From Lachnoclostridium sp. UBA5725 (GTDB taxonomy: Bacteria > Bacillota > Clostridia > Lachnospirales > Lachnospiraceae): a stretch of DNA of 64,000 nucleotides. Each line of letters starts with the position of its first letter. Position 1 is the first letter of the stretch. The notes under the pieces were generated by a model. That model ran no database searches, was not told where the DNA came from, and saw only the letters and a list, made by a program, of their open reading frames with translations. The stretch covers positions 65,600 to 129,599 of the forward strand of contig DIGJ01000033.1 in the NCBI GenBank assembly GCA_002419585.1, read 5' to 3'. Below are positions 43,311 to 52,712 of the stretch, in pieces. The translations under genes and the position numbers were made by a program.

Positions 43311-43955
43311 TTACAATACATCAATTATATTATTTTTTATAGCGTAGACAACTGCCTGTGTTCGATCCGTAACTCCTATTTTTTTAAAAATGCTAGAAAC
43401 ATGATTTTTCACTGTTTTTTCACTAATATATAATCGTTCTGCAATTTCTTTGTTGTACAATCCTTCACCCAATAGTTCTATTACTTGCAATTCTCGTTTG
43501 GTTAGATTTGCAGTTTTTTTGTTTCTTTGGGTTGTGAATATTTTTTCTTTTAGTAAAGGAGTCAACGATGGCTGAATATAACTTTTTTCATTATAAACAG
43601 CGGTAATTGCTTCTTTCAATACAGAAGAATTTGAATCTTTTAGTACGTAACCATTAACACCCATATCAACTGCTTTTAACAAATACTCAATTTCATTATG
43701 AATCGTTAATATCAAAACTCTAATATTCATCTTTTTTCGTTTTATTTCTTCCAATACACGTAAGCCATTCATATTTGGCATATTAATATCTAGTAAAAGT
43801 ACATCAGGGTGCACTTTTTCAATCAAACTTAAACATTCAATACCATCTCCTGCTTCACCGATTACTTTAATATCCCCATCTAACTCAAGTAATTGTTTCA
43901 ACCCTTCTCTTATCATTGAATGATCGTCAACAATAATAATATTAATTGGTATCAT
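43311..43955 (-). CDS. NarL/DegU-type response regulator
   Basis: 214 residues from ATG 43955 (GGAGG 6 bases upstream; two earlier ATGs overlap that site). Receiver: IIIVDDHSM, phospho-Asp in VLLLDINMPNMNG, Thr in LILTIHN, Lys in YVLKDSN. LuxR helix-turn-helix: LTKRELQVIELLGEGLYNKE and ISEKTVKNHVSSIFKKIGV. Overlaps the kinase gene by 14 bases. Resembles DegU in overall plan. Confidence 0.93.
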   Translation of the reverse strand: MIPINIIIVDDHSMIREGLKQLLELDGDIKVIGEAGDGIECLSLIEKVHPDVLLLDINMPNMNGLRVLEEIKRKKMNIRVLILTIHNEIEYLLKAVDMGVNGYVLKDSNSSVLKEAITAVYNEKSYIQPSLTPLLKEKIFTTQRNKKTANLTKRELQVIELLGEGLYNKEIAERLYISEKTVKNHVSSIFKKIGVTDRTQAVVYAIKNNIIDVL

Positions 43956-44634
43956 ACCCATCCTCCTCAACTATTGGTACTTTCACTTCAATTATCGTTC
44001 CCTTACCTACTATTGAATCAATAGTTATTACACCAGAAAGTAGCTTGACTCTTTCTTTCATAATGGATAATCCGAAGTTTTTAGCTTTATTACAATCTTT
44101 ATTTATATCAAAACCGACTCCATTATCCTTAACAACAATATTTAGATAATCGGATTCATATACTAGATTTATTTCGACTTTTGTCGCATTTGCATGTTTT
44201 CTTACATTTACCAATATTTCCTGTATTACGCGAAAAATAGTCAAATTTACAATAGGAATAATTTTTATATTTTCGTCTTTTGATACATTCAAATAATATT
44301 TCAAATTGTCATTATCCAGTTGTATTTGATTCACATATCGTTCAATTGCTGGAATCAATCCTAAATCATCAATACACATAGGACGTAAATCAAATATAAT
44401 TTCTCGGAGTTCTTCAATCGAATCACGTAATATATCTGTCATTGTATTTAACTCTAGTCTTGCACGCACCGGATCAATATCTAAAAGCTTTGTTGCATAT
44501 TCTGTTTTATGTACTAAAGTTGTAAGATTTTGAACCGTAGTATCATGTATTTCCATGGAAATTCTTTTACGATCTAATTCTTGCATCTCTAGAGCACGAA
44601 AAGAAGATAGAGAATATTCACCTTTTTTTCCCAT
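43942..44634 (-). CDS. Cytoplasmic DegS-like histidine kinase
   Basis: 230 residues, short. HisKA_3 dimerisation/phospho-acceptor RKRISMEIHDTTVQNLTTLV (His in EIHDT), then a HATPase with ILVNVRKHANATKVEINL (N box), VKDNGVGFDI and NFGLSIMKERVKLL. There is no membrane segment and almost no input domain (about 20 residues before the phospho-acceptor helix), shorter than DegS itself. Signals must arrive through partners. Pairs with the overlapping downstream regulator. Confidence 0.9.
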   Translation of the reverse strand: MGKKGEYSLSSFRALEMQELDRKRISMEIHDTTVQNLTTLVHKTEYATKLLDIDPVRARLELNTMTDILRDSIEELREIIFDLRPMCIDDLGLIPAIERYVNQIQLDNDNLKYYLNVSKDENIKIIPIVNLTIFRVIQEILVNVRKHANATKVEINLVYESDYLNIVVKDNGVGFDINKDCNKAKNFGLSIMKERVKLLSGVITIDSIVGKGTIIEVKVPIVEEDGYDTN

Positions 44635-44733
44635 ATTATTTCTCCAAATTTAATTTAATACTTACAGTATAACATAAAACGACAACAAATTAATATAAAG
44701 CAATATTCCTATATATGCGCTCGAAATGTATCA

Positions 44734-45195
44734 TTATTTTTTACATTCCTTACATAAAGATAGTTTATTCAACTTCATATCTACACGCTCAATTCCTGAC
44801 AAATCGACATACTTTTCACTGAAAACTTCAAATCCTATTCTTTCATAAAAAGGAATTGCATTTATTTTTGCACCAACAACAACCTCTTTTGCTCCAGATA
44901 AAAATGCTTTGTCAATTAACATCCGAACCAGAAAATCACCATATTTTTTTCCTCTTTCCTCTTTTAGAATGCAAATATGGCCAATTCGATATTCATCACC
45001 ATCAAAAAGAATTCTACCCGTTCCTAACTTTTTACCAGCAACAGAAATAAGACCATGTACACACATTGTGTCAAATCCATCAAACTCGTATTTTTCCTCA
45101 ATTCCATCTTCTTTGATAAAGACTTGCCTACGTATTTCAAAAACATCGGATAAATCGCTATCTGCACCATATAAATAGATACCTTCAATCATCAT
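44734..45195 (-). CDS. GNAT acetyltransferase
   Basis: 153 residues. The pattern FEIRRQVFIKEDG, GTGRILFDGDEYRIGHICIL, and the acetyl-CoA loop ERGKKYGDFLVRMLI with INAIPFYERIGFEVFSEKY resembles the ElaA/YjcF-type GNAT group. Ends with a Cys-containing tail (SLCKECKK). AAGGAG 8 bases before the first of two ATGs. 12 bases downstream of rsmG, so probably in that operon. Substrate unknown. Confidence 0.85.
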   Translation of the reverse strand: MMIEGIYLYGADSDLSDVFEIRRQVFIKEDGIEEKYEFDGFDTMCVHGLISVAGKKLGTGRILFDGDEYRIGHICILKEERGKKYGDFLVRMLIDKAFLSGAKEVVVGAKINAIPFYERIGFEVFSEKYVDLSGIERVDMKLNKLSLCKECKK

Positions 45196-45207
45196 ATAAT
45201 AATCTCC

Positions 45208-45927
45208 TTATTTAATAGGCTCCTTGGAAGGTTTACCAGCACTTCGTGGATATTGTTTTGGTGTTTCTTTGCTTTTTCTAATTACTACAAAGGATCTCTC
45301 CATATCCGTATCAATTAAATTGAAGTTTTCAACTCGATCTATTTTACCACCCAAAAGAGCTATGGCTTTTTTAGAGGTCTGTACTTCTTCTTCTATCTTG
45401 CCAGATTTATAGGATATAAAGTATCCTTGCTTTTTTACATATGGTAAGCAGTATTCCGATAAGGTTGCTAGATTTGCAACTGCTCTTGATACACATAAAT
45501 CATACTGCTCGCGATATATCTTATCTTTAGCAAAGTCCTCCGCACGTCCATGAATTGCATTTACATTTTTGAGACCGAGTTGACTTATTACTTCGTTTAA
45601 AAACTTAACTCTTTTATTTAATGAATCCAGTAAAGTTATTTCCAAATTAGGAAATGCAATCTTTAATGGAATACCTGGAAATCCAGCGCCAGTACCTAAA
45701 TCAAGTACTTTATATTCATTCGATAAATCCAATACTTTTATGAGTTCTAAGCTATCTGCAAAATGTTTTGTCACAACATCATCGTAATCCGTTATCGCAG
45801 TTAAATTCATAACTTCATTCCACTCAATAAGGATTTCGTAATATCGTAAAAATTGCATGCACTGTGTGTCGTCCAATTCAATTCCAAGTTTTCCAATTTC
45901 AAACTTAATTTTATCTTCTCTTATCAT
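45208..45927 (-). CDS. rsmG: 16S rRNA (guanine-N7) methyltransferase G
   Basis: 239 residues. SAM-binding YKVLDLGTGAGFPGIPLKIA, then EITLLDSLNKRVKFLNEV and NVNAIHGRAEDFA, and the C-terminal FISYKSGKIEEE, all typical of RsmG (GidB), which methylates G527 of 16S rRNA. One base after mnmG's stop, as in most Firmicute origins. Confidence 0.97.
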   Translation of the reverse strand: MIREDKIKFEIGKLGIELDDTQCMQFLRYYEILIEWNEVMNLTAITDYDDVVTKHFADSLELIKVLDLSNEYKVLDLGTGAGFPGIPLKIAFPNLEITLLDSLNKRVKFLNEVISQLGLKNVNAIHGRAEDFAKDKIYREQYDLCVSRAVANLATLSEYCLPYVKKQGYFISYKSGKIEEEVQTSKKAIALLGGKIDRVENFNLIDTDMERSFVVIRKSKETPKQYPRSAGKPSKEPIK

Positions 45928-45928
45928 A

Positions 45929-47818
45929 TTAAGATTCCTTATTATTTCTAAATTGTTCTAAGTACACTAAAAGCATTGAGATATCGGCTGGGGAAACCCC
46001 AGAAATTCTTGAAGCTTGTCCAACAGAATGAGGTCTTATTTTTGATAGTTTCTGAACAGCTTCAATCCGTAAACTATGAATCGTCGCATAATCAATATTC
46101 TCTGGTATCTTCTTTTTTTCTAGCTTTTTAAATTGTTCAACCTGGCGAAGTTGTCTTTGGATATAGCCATCATATTTCAAATTAATATTTACCTGTTCTA
46201 TGACTTCTTCTGACAATAATTCACGTTTCTTATCAATTGATGCTAACGCTTCATAACATAATTCTGGTCTTCTTACTAAATCTGCCAAGGTACAACCCGA
46301 ATTAAGTGGGGTACTATTATTTGCAATTAAAAGTTCTTGTACTTCCTTATTCGCTCCTACGTTTGTTTTTTCCAAACGCTCCATCTCATCTTGAATCTGC
46401 TTTTCTTTTATTAACAAATTTTGATAACGTTCTTCGCTAATTAAACCGATCTCATAACCTCTTTTTGTAAGTCGCAAATCAGCATTATCCTGTCTTAAAA
46501 TCAAACGGTATTCTGCACGTGAAGTCATCATACGATATGGCTCCAGTGTTTCTTTTGTTACTAGATCGTCAATTAAAACTCCAATATACGCTTCGGAACG
46601 GTCCAAGATCAAAGGTTCTTTTCCTAATACTTTTCTACTTGCATTGATACCTGCAATGAGACCTTGGCAAGCTGCCTCCTCATATCCTGAACTTCCATTA
46701 AACTGTCCACCACTAAATAAACCTTCAATATTTTTAAATTCCAAAGAGGATTTTAATTGATTTGGATTGATGCAGTCATATTCGATTGCATATGCATTAC
46801 GCACAATATTTACATTTTCAAGTCCCGGAACAGAACGATACATTTGATACTGCACATCTTCTGGAAGAGAGCTTGACATCCCACCAACATACATCTCATT
46901 TGTATAATTTCCTTCTGGTTCAATAAATACCTGATGTCTGTCCTTATCTGCAAAACGTACTACCTTATCTTCAATCGATGGACAATATCTAGGACCTGTA
47001 CCCTTTATATTCCCACAATATAAAGGAGATCGATCCAAATTGTTTCGAATAATCTCATGTGTATTTTCATTGGTATAAGTCAACCAGCAAGAAACCTGTT
47101 CTCTTTCGATATCTTCGCTTTTATTTGTAAAGGAAAATGGGACAATTTTTTCATCACCTTTTTGCTCTTGCATCTTAGAAAAATCGATGGACCGTTTATC
47201 AATTCGAGCTGGTGTACCTGTCTTAAAACGGTACAATTCAATCCCTAATTCTTTCAAAGAATCGGATAAATAATTTGCTGCGGATAGACCATTTGGTCCT
47301 GTATAATTACTAGTGTCACCATAAACACATCTGGATTTTAAATAAACACCAGTACATAAAACGACTGCCTTACAAGAATATATTGAACCAGAATAAGTCT
47401 GTACTCCACTTACTTTTCCATCTTTGGCTAAAATTTTTACAACTTCAGCCTGTTTTAAGGTAAGATTAGTTGTATTTTCAACAACCTTACGCATTTCACG
47501 TGTATAATCTTGTTTATCCGCCTGCGCACGAAGTGAATGTACCGCAGGACCTTTTGATTCATTTAACATTTTAGATTGAATAAATGTCTTATCAATATTT
47601 ATTCCCATTTCTCCACCTAAAGCATCAATTTCTTTTACTAAATGCCCTTTCGAACTTCCTCCTATATTAGGATTACATGGCATTAAAGCAATACTATCCA
47701 TACTTACGGTAAACATTATTGTTTTTAAACCCAATCTTGCGGATGCTAACGCCGCTTCACATCCGGCGTGCCCTGCCCCAACAACTACAACATCCACTTC
47801 TTCATTCAAGTATGACAT
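45929..47818 (-). CDS. mnmG: tRNA uridine 5-carboxymethylaminomethyl modification enzyme
   Basis: 629 residues, normal. FAD-binding VVVVGAGHAGCEAALASARLG at the N-terminus, family patterns CNPNIGGSSKGHLVKEIDALGG, YCPSIEDKVVRF and HQVFIEPEG, and the C-terminal tRNA/MnmE-binding helical domain with HSVGQASRISGVSPADIS. Works with MnmE on wobble uridine 34. Follows mnmE by 18 bases. Confidence 0.98.
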   Translation of the reverse strand: MSYLNEEVDVVVVGAGHAGCEAALASARLGLKTIMFTVSMDSIALMPCNPNIGGSSKGHLVKEIDALGGEMGINIDKTFIQSKMLNESKGPAVHSLRAQADKQDYTREMRKVVENTTNLTLKQAEVVKILAKDGKVSGVQTYSGSIYSCKAVVLCTGVYLKSRCVYGDTSNYTGPNGLSAANYLSDSLKELGIELYRFKTGTPARIDKRSIDFSKMQEQKGDEKIVPFSFTNKSEDIEREQVSCWLTYTNENTHEIIRNNLDRSPLYCGNIKGTGPRYCPSIEDKVVRFADKDRHQVFIEPEGNYTNEMYVGGMSSSLPEDVQYQMYRSVPGLENVNIVRNAYAIEYDCINPNQLKSSLEFKNIEGLFSGGQFNGSSGYEEAACQGLIAGINASRKVLGKEPLILDRSEAYIGVLIDDLVTKETLEPYRMMTSRAEYRLILRQDNADLRLTKRGYEIGLISEERYQNLLIKEKQIQDEMERLEKTNVGANKEVQELLIANNSTPLNSGCTLADLVRRPELCYEALASIDKKRELLSEEVIEQVNINLKYDGYIQRQLRQVEQFKKLEKKKIPENIDYATIHSLRIEAVQKLSKIRPHSVGQASRISGVSPADISMLLVYLEQFRNNKES

Positions 47819-47836
47819 TTCTAAAACTCCTCTTTT

Positions 47837-49213
47837 CTATTTGCCCATGCAAAATTCACGAAAGATTGTATTCACCAAATCTTCTCCAACGGATTCTCCT
47901 ATGATTTCTCCCAAACTTTCATATGCATTCATTAAGTCAATCGTATAGAAATCTTCCGGCATTCCTAACTCAACGCTACTAATCACTTGATTCAAACTTT
48001 TTATACTTTCTTCTAATCCATGCTTATGACGAATGTTTGTAATATAAATTTCGTCATTAAACTTAAGTTCTCCTTGAAAGAACATATCCTCAATGGATTT
48101 TTCTAATGTGTCGATACCTTCTCGTTTTATCGCTGAAACTTCAATTATAAGTTGATTTGTAACTAATTTTAAATCTTCTCTTTTTATAATAGGTTTCAAG
48201 TCCATTTTATTGAGTAAAACAATTGCCTTTTTACCTTCCATTAATCGAAGTATTTCTTCATCATTTTTATCCAATTCTCTTGATGCATCCACCACATAAA
48301 TGATTAAATCAGCATCCAAAGCAGTTTCCTTTGCTTTTTCAACACCTATCTTTTCAACAAAATCCTTTGTATCACGAATACCTGCTGTATCAATTAAGTT
48401 TAGTATAACACCGCCTAAATTTATACTTTCTTCTAATGTATCTCTTGTTGTACCTTCAATATCTGTTACAATGGCACGATCTTCACCAACTAAAATATTG
48501 AGTAAGGAAGATTTTCCTGCATTTGGTTTACCTAATATAACGGTTTTTATTCCTTCTTTAAGAATTTTACCATTATCCGTAGTTTCTAGCAAATGATTTA
48601 AATCAAATATGACCTGTTTTACATGTTTACTTAGTTCATCTGAGAATCCATCTATATCAATATGCTCCGGATCATCCAATGCTGCTTCAATAAATGCAAT
48701 ATCCCTTAAAATAATATTTCGCTCTTTTACTATCTTATCATGGATATTTCCTTTCAATTGACAAACCGAACTTTTTAATGCCATATCATTTTTTGCATTA
48801 ATAATATCCATAACTGCTTCCGCCTGTGATAAATCAATTCTTCCATTCAAAAAAGCACGTTTGGTAAACTCACCTGGTTCGGCAGGTCTTGCTCCATTTT
48901 TTATTATAATCTCCAATATCTTTTTTGTAACTACAATTCCACCATGACAATCAATTTCCACTACATCTTCTCTGGTATAGGAGTTTGGTCCCTTCATCAA
49001 TAAAACCATTACTTCATCAATAATTTCTTCTCCATCCATGATATATCCATAATGAATGGTATGGCTATTTTGCGCACTGATCTTTTTTTTACCAGACTTG
49101 GAAGAATAAATTTTATCGATAATTTCTAAACTATTTTCTCCACTAATTCGAATAATACTTAACCCCGCATTACTCATTGCAGTTGCAATTGCAGCAATCG
49201 TATCCGTCTTCAA
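47837..49213 (-). CDS. mnmE: tRNA modification GTPase
   Basis: 458 residues from TTG 49213 (KTDTIAAIATAMSNAG), with AAAGGAAA 8 bases upstream. A longer ATG start at 49270 adds 19 residues with no homology to the family start. N-terminal formyl-THF-binding domain, helical domain, and a G domain inserted at about 215-375: GKPNAGKSSLLN (G1), DIEGTTRD (G2), DTAGIRDT (G3) and NKMDL (G4). C-terminal FCMGK with the conserved Cys. Partner of MnmG. Confidence 0.97.
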   Translation of the reverse strand: MKTDTIAAIATAMSNAGLSIIRISGENSLEIIDKIYSSKSGKKKISAQNSHTIHYGYIMDGEEIIDEVMVLLMKGPNSYTREDVVEIDCHGGIVVTKKILEIIIKNGARPAEPGEFTKRAFLNGRIDLSQAEAVMDIINAKNDMALKSSVCQLKGNIHDKIVKERNIILRDIAFIEAALDDPEHIDIDGFSDELSKHVKQVIFDLNHLLETTDNGKILKEGIKTVILGKPNAGKSSLLNILVGEDRAIVTDIEGTTRDTLEESINLGGVILNLIDTAGIRDTKDFVEKIGVEKAKETALDADLIIYVVDASRELDKNDEEILRLMEGKKAIVLLNKMDLKPIIKREDLKLVTNQLIIEVSAIKREGIDTLEKSIEDMFFQGELKFNDEIYITNIRHKHGLEESIKSLNQVISSVELGMPEDFYTIDLMNAYESLGEIIGESVGEDLVNTIFREFCMGK

Positions 49214-49275
49214 TTTATAAATTTCCTTTCTAAAAAACAACGACTCATAGCAAGAAGCCACGAGTCGCATTAACT

Positions 49276-50154
49276 TTATTTCTCTGTTTTTACTTCAGTA
49301 GTTTCTCTTTCACTGAAATTTTTCTTGTAACCGTTTCTATTATTATTATAACGACTTTGATTATTTTTATTATTATAATCTCGATAACCTTTTTTTAGTG
49401 TAACCACCACTCTTCTATAAGGTTCATCACCTTCGCTATGAGTATCCACATACTTATCTGCCTGAAGTGCTGAATGAATAATTCTTCTTTCGTATGGATT
49501 CATAGGTTCCAATGAAACCGGGTGTTTTGTACGTTTCACTTTATAAGCAATATTCTTTGCCAGATTTTCTAACGTCTCTTTACGTCTTTCTCGGTAATTT
49601 TCTGTATCTAACTTTACTTTTAAATAGCAAGTTGTCTCCTTATTAATTACAAGACTTGTTAAATACTGAAGTGAATCTAGAGTTTGTCCCCTTTTACCGA
49701 TTAAGATTCCCATATCATCTCCTTCGATATTGATAGAAACAACTCCTTCCTCAAAATCAAAAGATACTGTAACGGTCGCTTCAATCTTCATTGCATCCAA
49801 AACTTCTTTTAAAAATTTCTTTGCAACAGCTTCCACGTTTGCCTGATTGATTGGTTCCTTATTTACACTCACTGTTTTTTTGATAATGCTTTCTTCTTTA
49901 ACTTCGTTTCTTACTTCTTTCTTTATAGATTCCACTTTTTTAGGTTCCGCTTTTATAAACTCTTCCTTTTTCGTTTCCTCCACTTTTACTCTGGCTTTAA
50001 TTTTTGCTGGTTTACTAAATAAACCTAAAAGACCACTTTTTTGTTCTTCTATTACTTCATATTCAACCATTGAACTTGGAACCTGCAAAAAAACCGAGGC
50101 TTCTGTCAATGCATCATTCACTGTTTTTGCTGTAAACTCTTCCCAATTACCCAT
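49276..50154 (-). CDS. jag: Jag/KhpB RNA-binding protein
   Basis: 292 residues: N-terminal Jag domain (EEFTAKTVNDALTEASVFLQ and YEVIEEQKSGLLGLFSKPAK, about 1-55), a Lys/Glu linker, KH domain with GILIGKRGQTLDSLQYL (about 150-165), R3H with MNPYERRIIHSALQ, and an Asn/Arg-rich tail (NNKNNQSRYNNNRNGY). Binds RNA with KhpA; named after its link to SpoIIIJ. Directly follows yidC, as usual. Confidence 0.95.
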   Translation of the reverse strand: MGNWEEFTAKTVNDALTEASVFLQVPSSMVEYEVIEEQKSGLLGLFSKPAKIKARVKVEETKKEEFIKAEPKKVESIKKEVRNEVKEESIIKKTVSVNKEPINQANVEAVAKKFLKEVLDAMKIEATVTVSFDFEEGVVSINIEGDDMGILIGKRGQTLDSLQYLTSLVINKETTCYLKVKLDTENYRERRKETLENLAKNIAYKVKRTKHPVSLEPMNPYERRIIHSALQADKYVDTHSEGDEPYRRVVVTLKKGYRDYNNKNNQSRYNNNRNGYKKNFSERETTEVKTEK

Positions 50155-50155
50155 A

Positions 50156-51427
50156 TTATTTCTCCTCCTTGTCCTTCTGGTTCCGATTCAACATTTTAGC
50201 ATAGCCTGCTATGCTCCCACTCTCATATTCTGTTTGATCATCATTAGTATTATCAGAAGAAATTGTATTTTTTGAATTAACCGATGCTTTATCTTTTAAA
50301 GAACCCGTCCTTCTCTTAGCGTATTCTTCCATAGAAGCATTTGGGTCAATTCCCATTTTAATTTTTTTCTTATTTTGCTTTTCTTTATTCTTTTCAATTA
50401 ATTCATCAATATCAATCTTTTCAAGATGCTTATCAATAATTAATTGCTGACCAATTCTAAATACAGCACCAGCAATCCAATAAATACCTAGACCAACTGG
50501 AAGTGTTAAACAGATTGCTCCTGAAAAGAATGGCATAATTGTATTCATTGATTTCATAGTTGCTGCAGTTGTATCATTACCATTTGCTTGTGGTGTATTA
50601 CGAGTCATTAATTTTGTCTGAATCATCTGCGTAATAATTGATAATGCAGGAACACATAAATAACAAATCTTTGTTAAGATAGAAGTTGACGATGTAAACT
50701 GCCCCATCGGTGTTTCTGCTATATTAAGACCAAAAGCAAAATTATTAATATCCATAATCTTATCTGAATTTTTTGTAATGACATCCGAAATAGATACAAA
50801 TGTTGGATTTGAAGTTAATTCTGCCCAGTTTGTTGATTTGAATTGTGCTAATATATCAACCAAATGATTTATAGAAATACTCTGGCTAATATCTCCCCAA
50901 CTTTTTACTTTTAATACAGTAAAACTATTCGCAAAGTCAGTCATAACTGGTAGATAACCGTTAACTCCTTGAATTGCCTCTGCAATGTCACTGTAAATAT
51001 TATAAATAGCAGGAACATATGCTGGAATATTATAAATTACACGATACAATGCAAAAAGAATCGGAAATGTAATCAACATTGGTAAGCAGCCACTTGTTGG
51101 ACTTGCTCCATATTTTTGATATACAGCCTGTGTTTCTAATTGCGATTTACGCATAGAATCTTCGTCTTTTTTCCCTTTATATTTTTCCTGAATTTTTGAT
51201 AATTCAGGGCTCATTTTCGCTGAAAGCTTTGTAAATTTTTGTTGTTTTATTGTCATTGGTATCATCAGTGCATTGACAAAAAACGTAAAGATAATAATAC
51301 AAACCCCTGCATTTTCTATTCCAAAATTACTTAAAAATGAATAAATACCGTTTAATATCCAACCGAGTACCACTGCGATTGGCCCTAATATAGCACCATC
51401 GTATTTTGTTAAAACAGCTATTAACAC
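50156..51427 (-). CDS. yidC: Membrane protein insertase YidC/SpoIIIJ
   Basis: 423 residues, long for a Gram-positive YidC (about 260-330). Start is GTG 51427 with AGGAGG 7 bases upstream. No lipobox at the N-terminus. Core helices are recognised by ENAGVCIIIFTFFVNALMIP, SGCLPMLITFPILFALYRVI, LCVPALSIITQMIQTKLM and GLGIYWIAGAVFRIGQQLII. The conserved Arg lies in the PMTIKQQKFTKLSAKMSPEL groove region, where a Lys/Gln pattern is seen. The extra length is an extracytoplasmic loop of about 110 residues between the second and third core helices. Lys-rich cytosolic tail. Confidence 0.94.
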   Translation of the reverse strand: MLIAVLTKYDGAILGPIAVVLGWILNGIYSFLSNFGIENAGVCIIIFTFFVNALMIPMTIKQQKFTKLSAKMSPELSKIQEKYKGKKDEDSMRKSQLETQAVYQKYGASPTSGCLPMLITFPILFALYRVIYNIPAYVPAIYNIYSDIAEAIQGVNGYLPVMTDFANSFTVLKVKSWGDISQSISINHLVDILAQFKSTNWAELTSNPTFVSISDVITKNSDKIMDINNFAFGLNIAETPMGQFTSSTSILTKICYLCVPALSIITQMIQTKLMTRNTPQANGNDTTAATMKSMNTIMPFFSGAICLTLPVGLGIYWIAGAVFRIGQQLIIDKHLEKIDIDELIEKNKEKQNKKKIKMGIDPNASMEEYAKRRTGSLKDKASVNSKNTISSDNTNDDQTEYESGSIAGYAKMLNRNQKDKEEK

Positions 51428-51457
51428 TTTTTTTCCTCCTTATAATTCCCCATATAT

Positions 51458-51670
51458 TTAAGGTACTGGGTCATATCCTCCTTTATGAAAAGGATGACAA
51501 CGCAAAATTCTCCTTATAGCAAGGTAAGAACCCTTAATCAAACCATACTTTTCCAATGCTTCAATGGCATAAGAAGAGCAGGTAGGCGTATAGATACAAG
51601 TAGGCCTTCCTTTTAAAGGAGAAATATATTTACGATATAGATTTAATAAAAATATTAAAAACCGTTTCAC
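51458..51670 (-). CDS. yidD: Membrane protein insertion efficiency factor YidD
   Basis: 70 residues, whole family pattern: FLLNLYRKYISPLKGRPTCI, YTPTCSSYAIEALEKYG and ILRCHPFHKGGYDPVP, with the three conserved Cys. Start GTG 51670 overlaps the rnpA stop (GTGA), so translation is coupled. Confidence 0.97.
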   Translation of the reverse strand: MKRFLIFLLNLYRKYISPLKGRPTCIYTPTCSSYAIEALEKYGLIKGSYLAIRRILRCHPFHKGGYDPVP

Positions 51671-52017
51671 GATTCAATCATCTCTTTTATAATTCTATGA
51701 AGTTTACCTAAATGTAACAACGCACTACAAATATCTTGATACTTTTTGTCTTTTGCCGTAGCTCTTGCTATAACGACAATGTCCCAACCACTATGGAACT
51801 TTTCATCATTTAATCTGTAACTTTCTCGAATTAATCTAGTCAATCTGTGTCTGACAACACTATTTCCTACTTTTTTACTAACGGAAATACCAAGTCTGTT
51901 CTCTTTTTTTTCATTTTCTAATACATACATTACCAAATAACGATTGGCATAAGATTTTCCTCTTCTGTAAACCTTTTGAAAATCCTGATTACTTTTTATT
52001 GATTCTGACAATTTCAA
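51667..52017 (-). CDS. rnpA: Ribonuclease P protein component
   Basis: About 116 residues. FQKVYRRGKSYANRYLVMYV, then the family signature RLGISVSKKVGNSVVRHRLT and RLIRESYRL. Assists RNase P RNA in tRNA 5' maturation. The start is uncertain: TTG codons at 52026, 52017 and 52011 are possible; 52017 (reading MKLSESIKSN) matches clostridial relatives from memory, with GGGG close upstream. Between rpmH and yidD as always. Confidence 0.95.
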   Translation of the reverse strand: MKLSESIKSNQDFQKVYRRGKSYANRYLVMYVLENEKKENRLGISVSKKVGNSVVRHRLTRLIRESYRLNDEKFHSGWDIVVIARATAKDKKYQDICSALLHLGKLHRIIKEMIES

Positions 52018-52086
52018 AATCCCCAATCAATTCATAAGTACGAAACCTAAAATCATGCTAAGAAGAAAAGGTCACAATAATGCGAC

Positions 52087-52221
52087 CTATGCAGATAATT
52101 TGTTTCTTCCTTTTGCTCTTCTAGCTGCTAAAACTTTTCTTCCGTTTTTCGTGCTCATTCTTTTTCTGAAACCATGAACCTTAGATCTTGATCTCTTTTT
52201 AGGTTGGAATGTCATTTTCAT
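52087..52221 (-). CDS. rpmH: 50S ribosomal protein L34
   Basis: 44 residues, MKMTFQPKKRSRSKVHGFRK then RMSTKNGRKVLAARRAKGR, the complete L34 sequence. GGAGG lies 10 bases before the ATG; a second in-frame ATG at 52215 (MTFQPKK) is the start used in many species. The upstream DNA leads straight into the origin. Confidence 0.97.
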   Translation of the reverse strand: MKMTFQPKKRSRSKVHGFRKRMSTKNGRKVLAARRAKGRNKLSA

Positions 52222-52259
52222 GTCATATACACCTCCTTCTTAATTTACCAAACTATCTA

Positions 52260-52650
52260 TATTATAGTAGGCACATTTCTGCTATTTTATAAAAAAATAT
52301 CAGACTTTATTATAAAGGCTAGAAAGACTTCCGTCAAGTAAAATCTTATCGCTTATTGTTTTTTTTGTTAACTAACAATTCACCCACTGTATACATTCTA
52401 CAGTTGTGTTATCCACAAAAAGTGGATAGATTGTGGATAACTTGTTATTTTTTTTGAAATTATTCGAATAAAATATTGTTAATAGCCTTTTATTTCACAG
52501 AATTTTTAATGTTATCAACTTTTAATAACTTTATACACATTGATGTTAATAAGTCAAGGCAAAGTTTTATTATTAACATCATTCACAATTGTTTGTCCAC
52601 ATTAATCACATCTCAATTTAACTTAAAAATAAGTCAAATTGTTTTAATCA
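52260..52650. other. oriC upstream region with DnaA boxes
   Basis: AT-rich, gene-free. Consensus DnaA boxes TTATNCACA: TTATCCACA at 52409-52417 (plus), the same on the minus strand at 52432-52440, and TTATACACA at 52531-52539 (plus). One-mismatch copies: 52579-52587, 52593-52601 and 52602-52610 (plus). The two strong boxes face each other across a CTATCCACT-like partial copy. Corresponds to the incC-side of a bipartite Firmicute origin. Confidence 0.88.
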
Positions 52651-52679
52651 TTGAAAAATATTTCACTTTGATATATTAT
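52651..52679 (+). promoter_or_regulatory. Probable dnaA promoter
   Basis: TTGAAA (52651-52656), 17 bases, TATTAT (52674-52679), 33 bases before the dnaA start and immediately after the DnaA-box cluster, which would allow autoregulation. Confidence 0.65.
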
Positions 52680-52712
52680 GTATATGTATGCTTATTTCAT
52701 GGGGAGGTCTAG

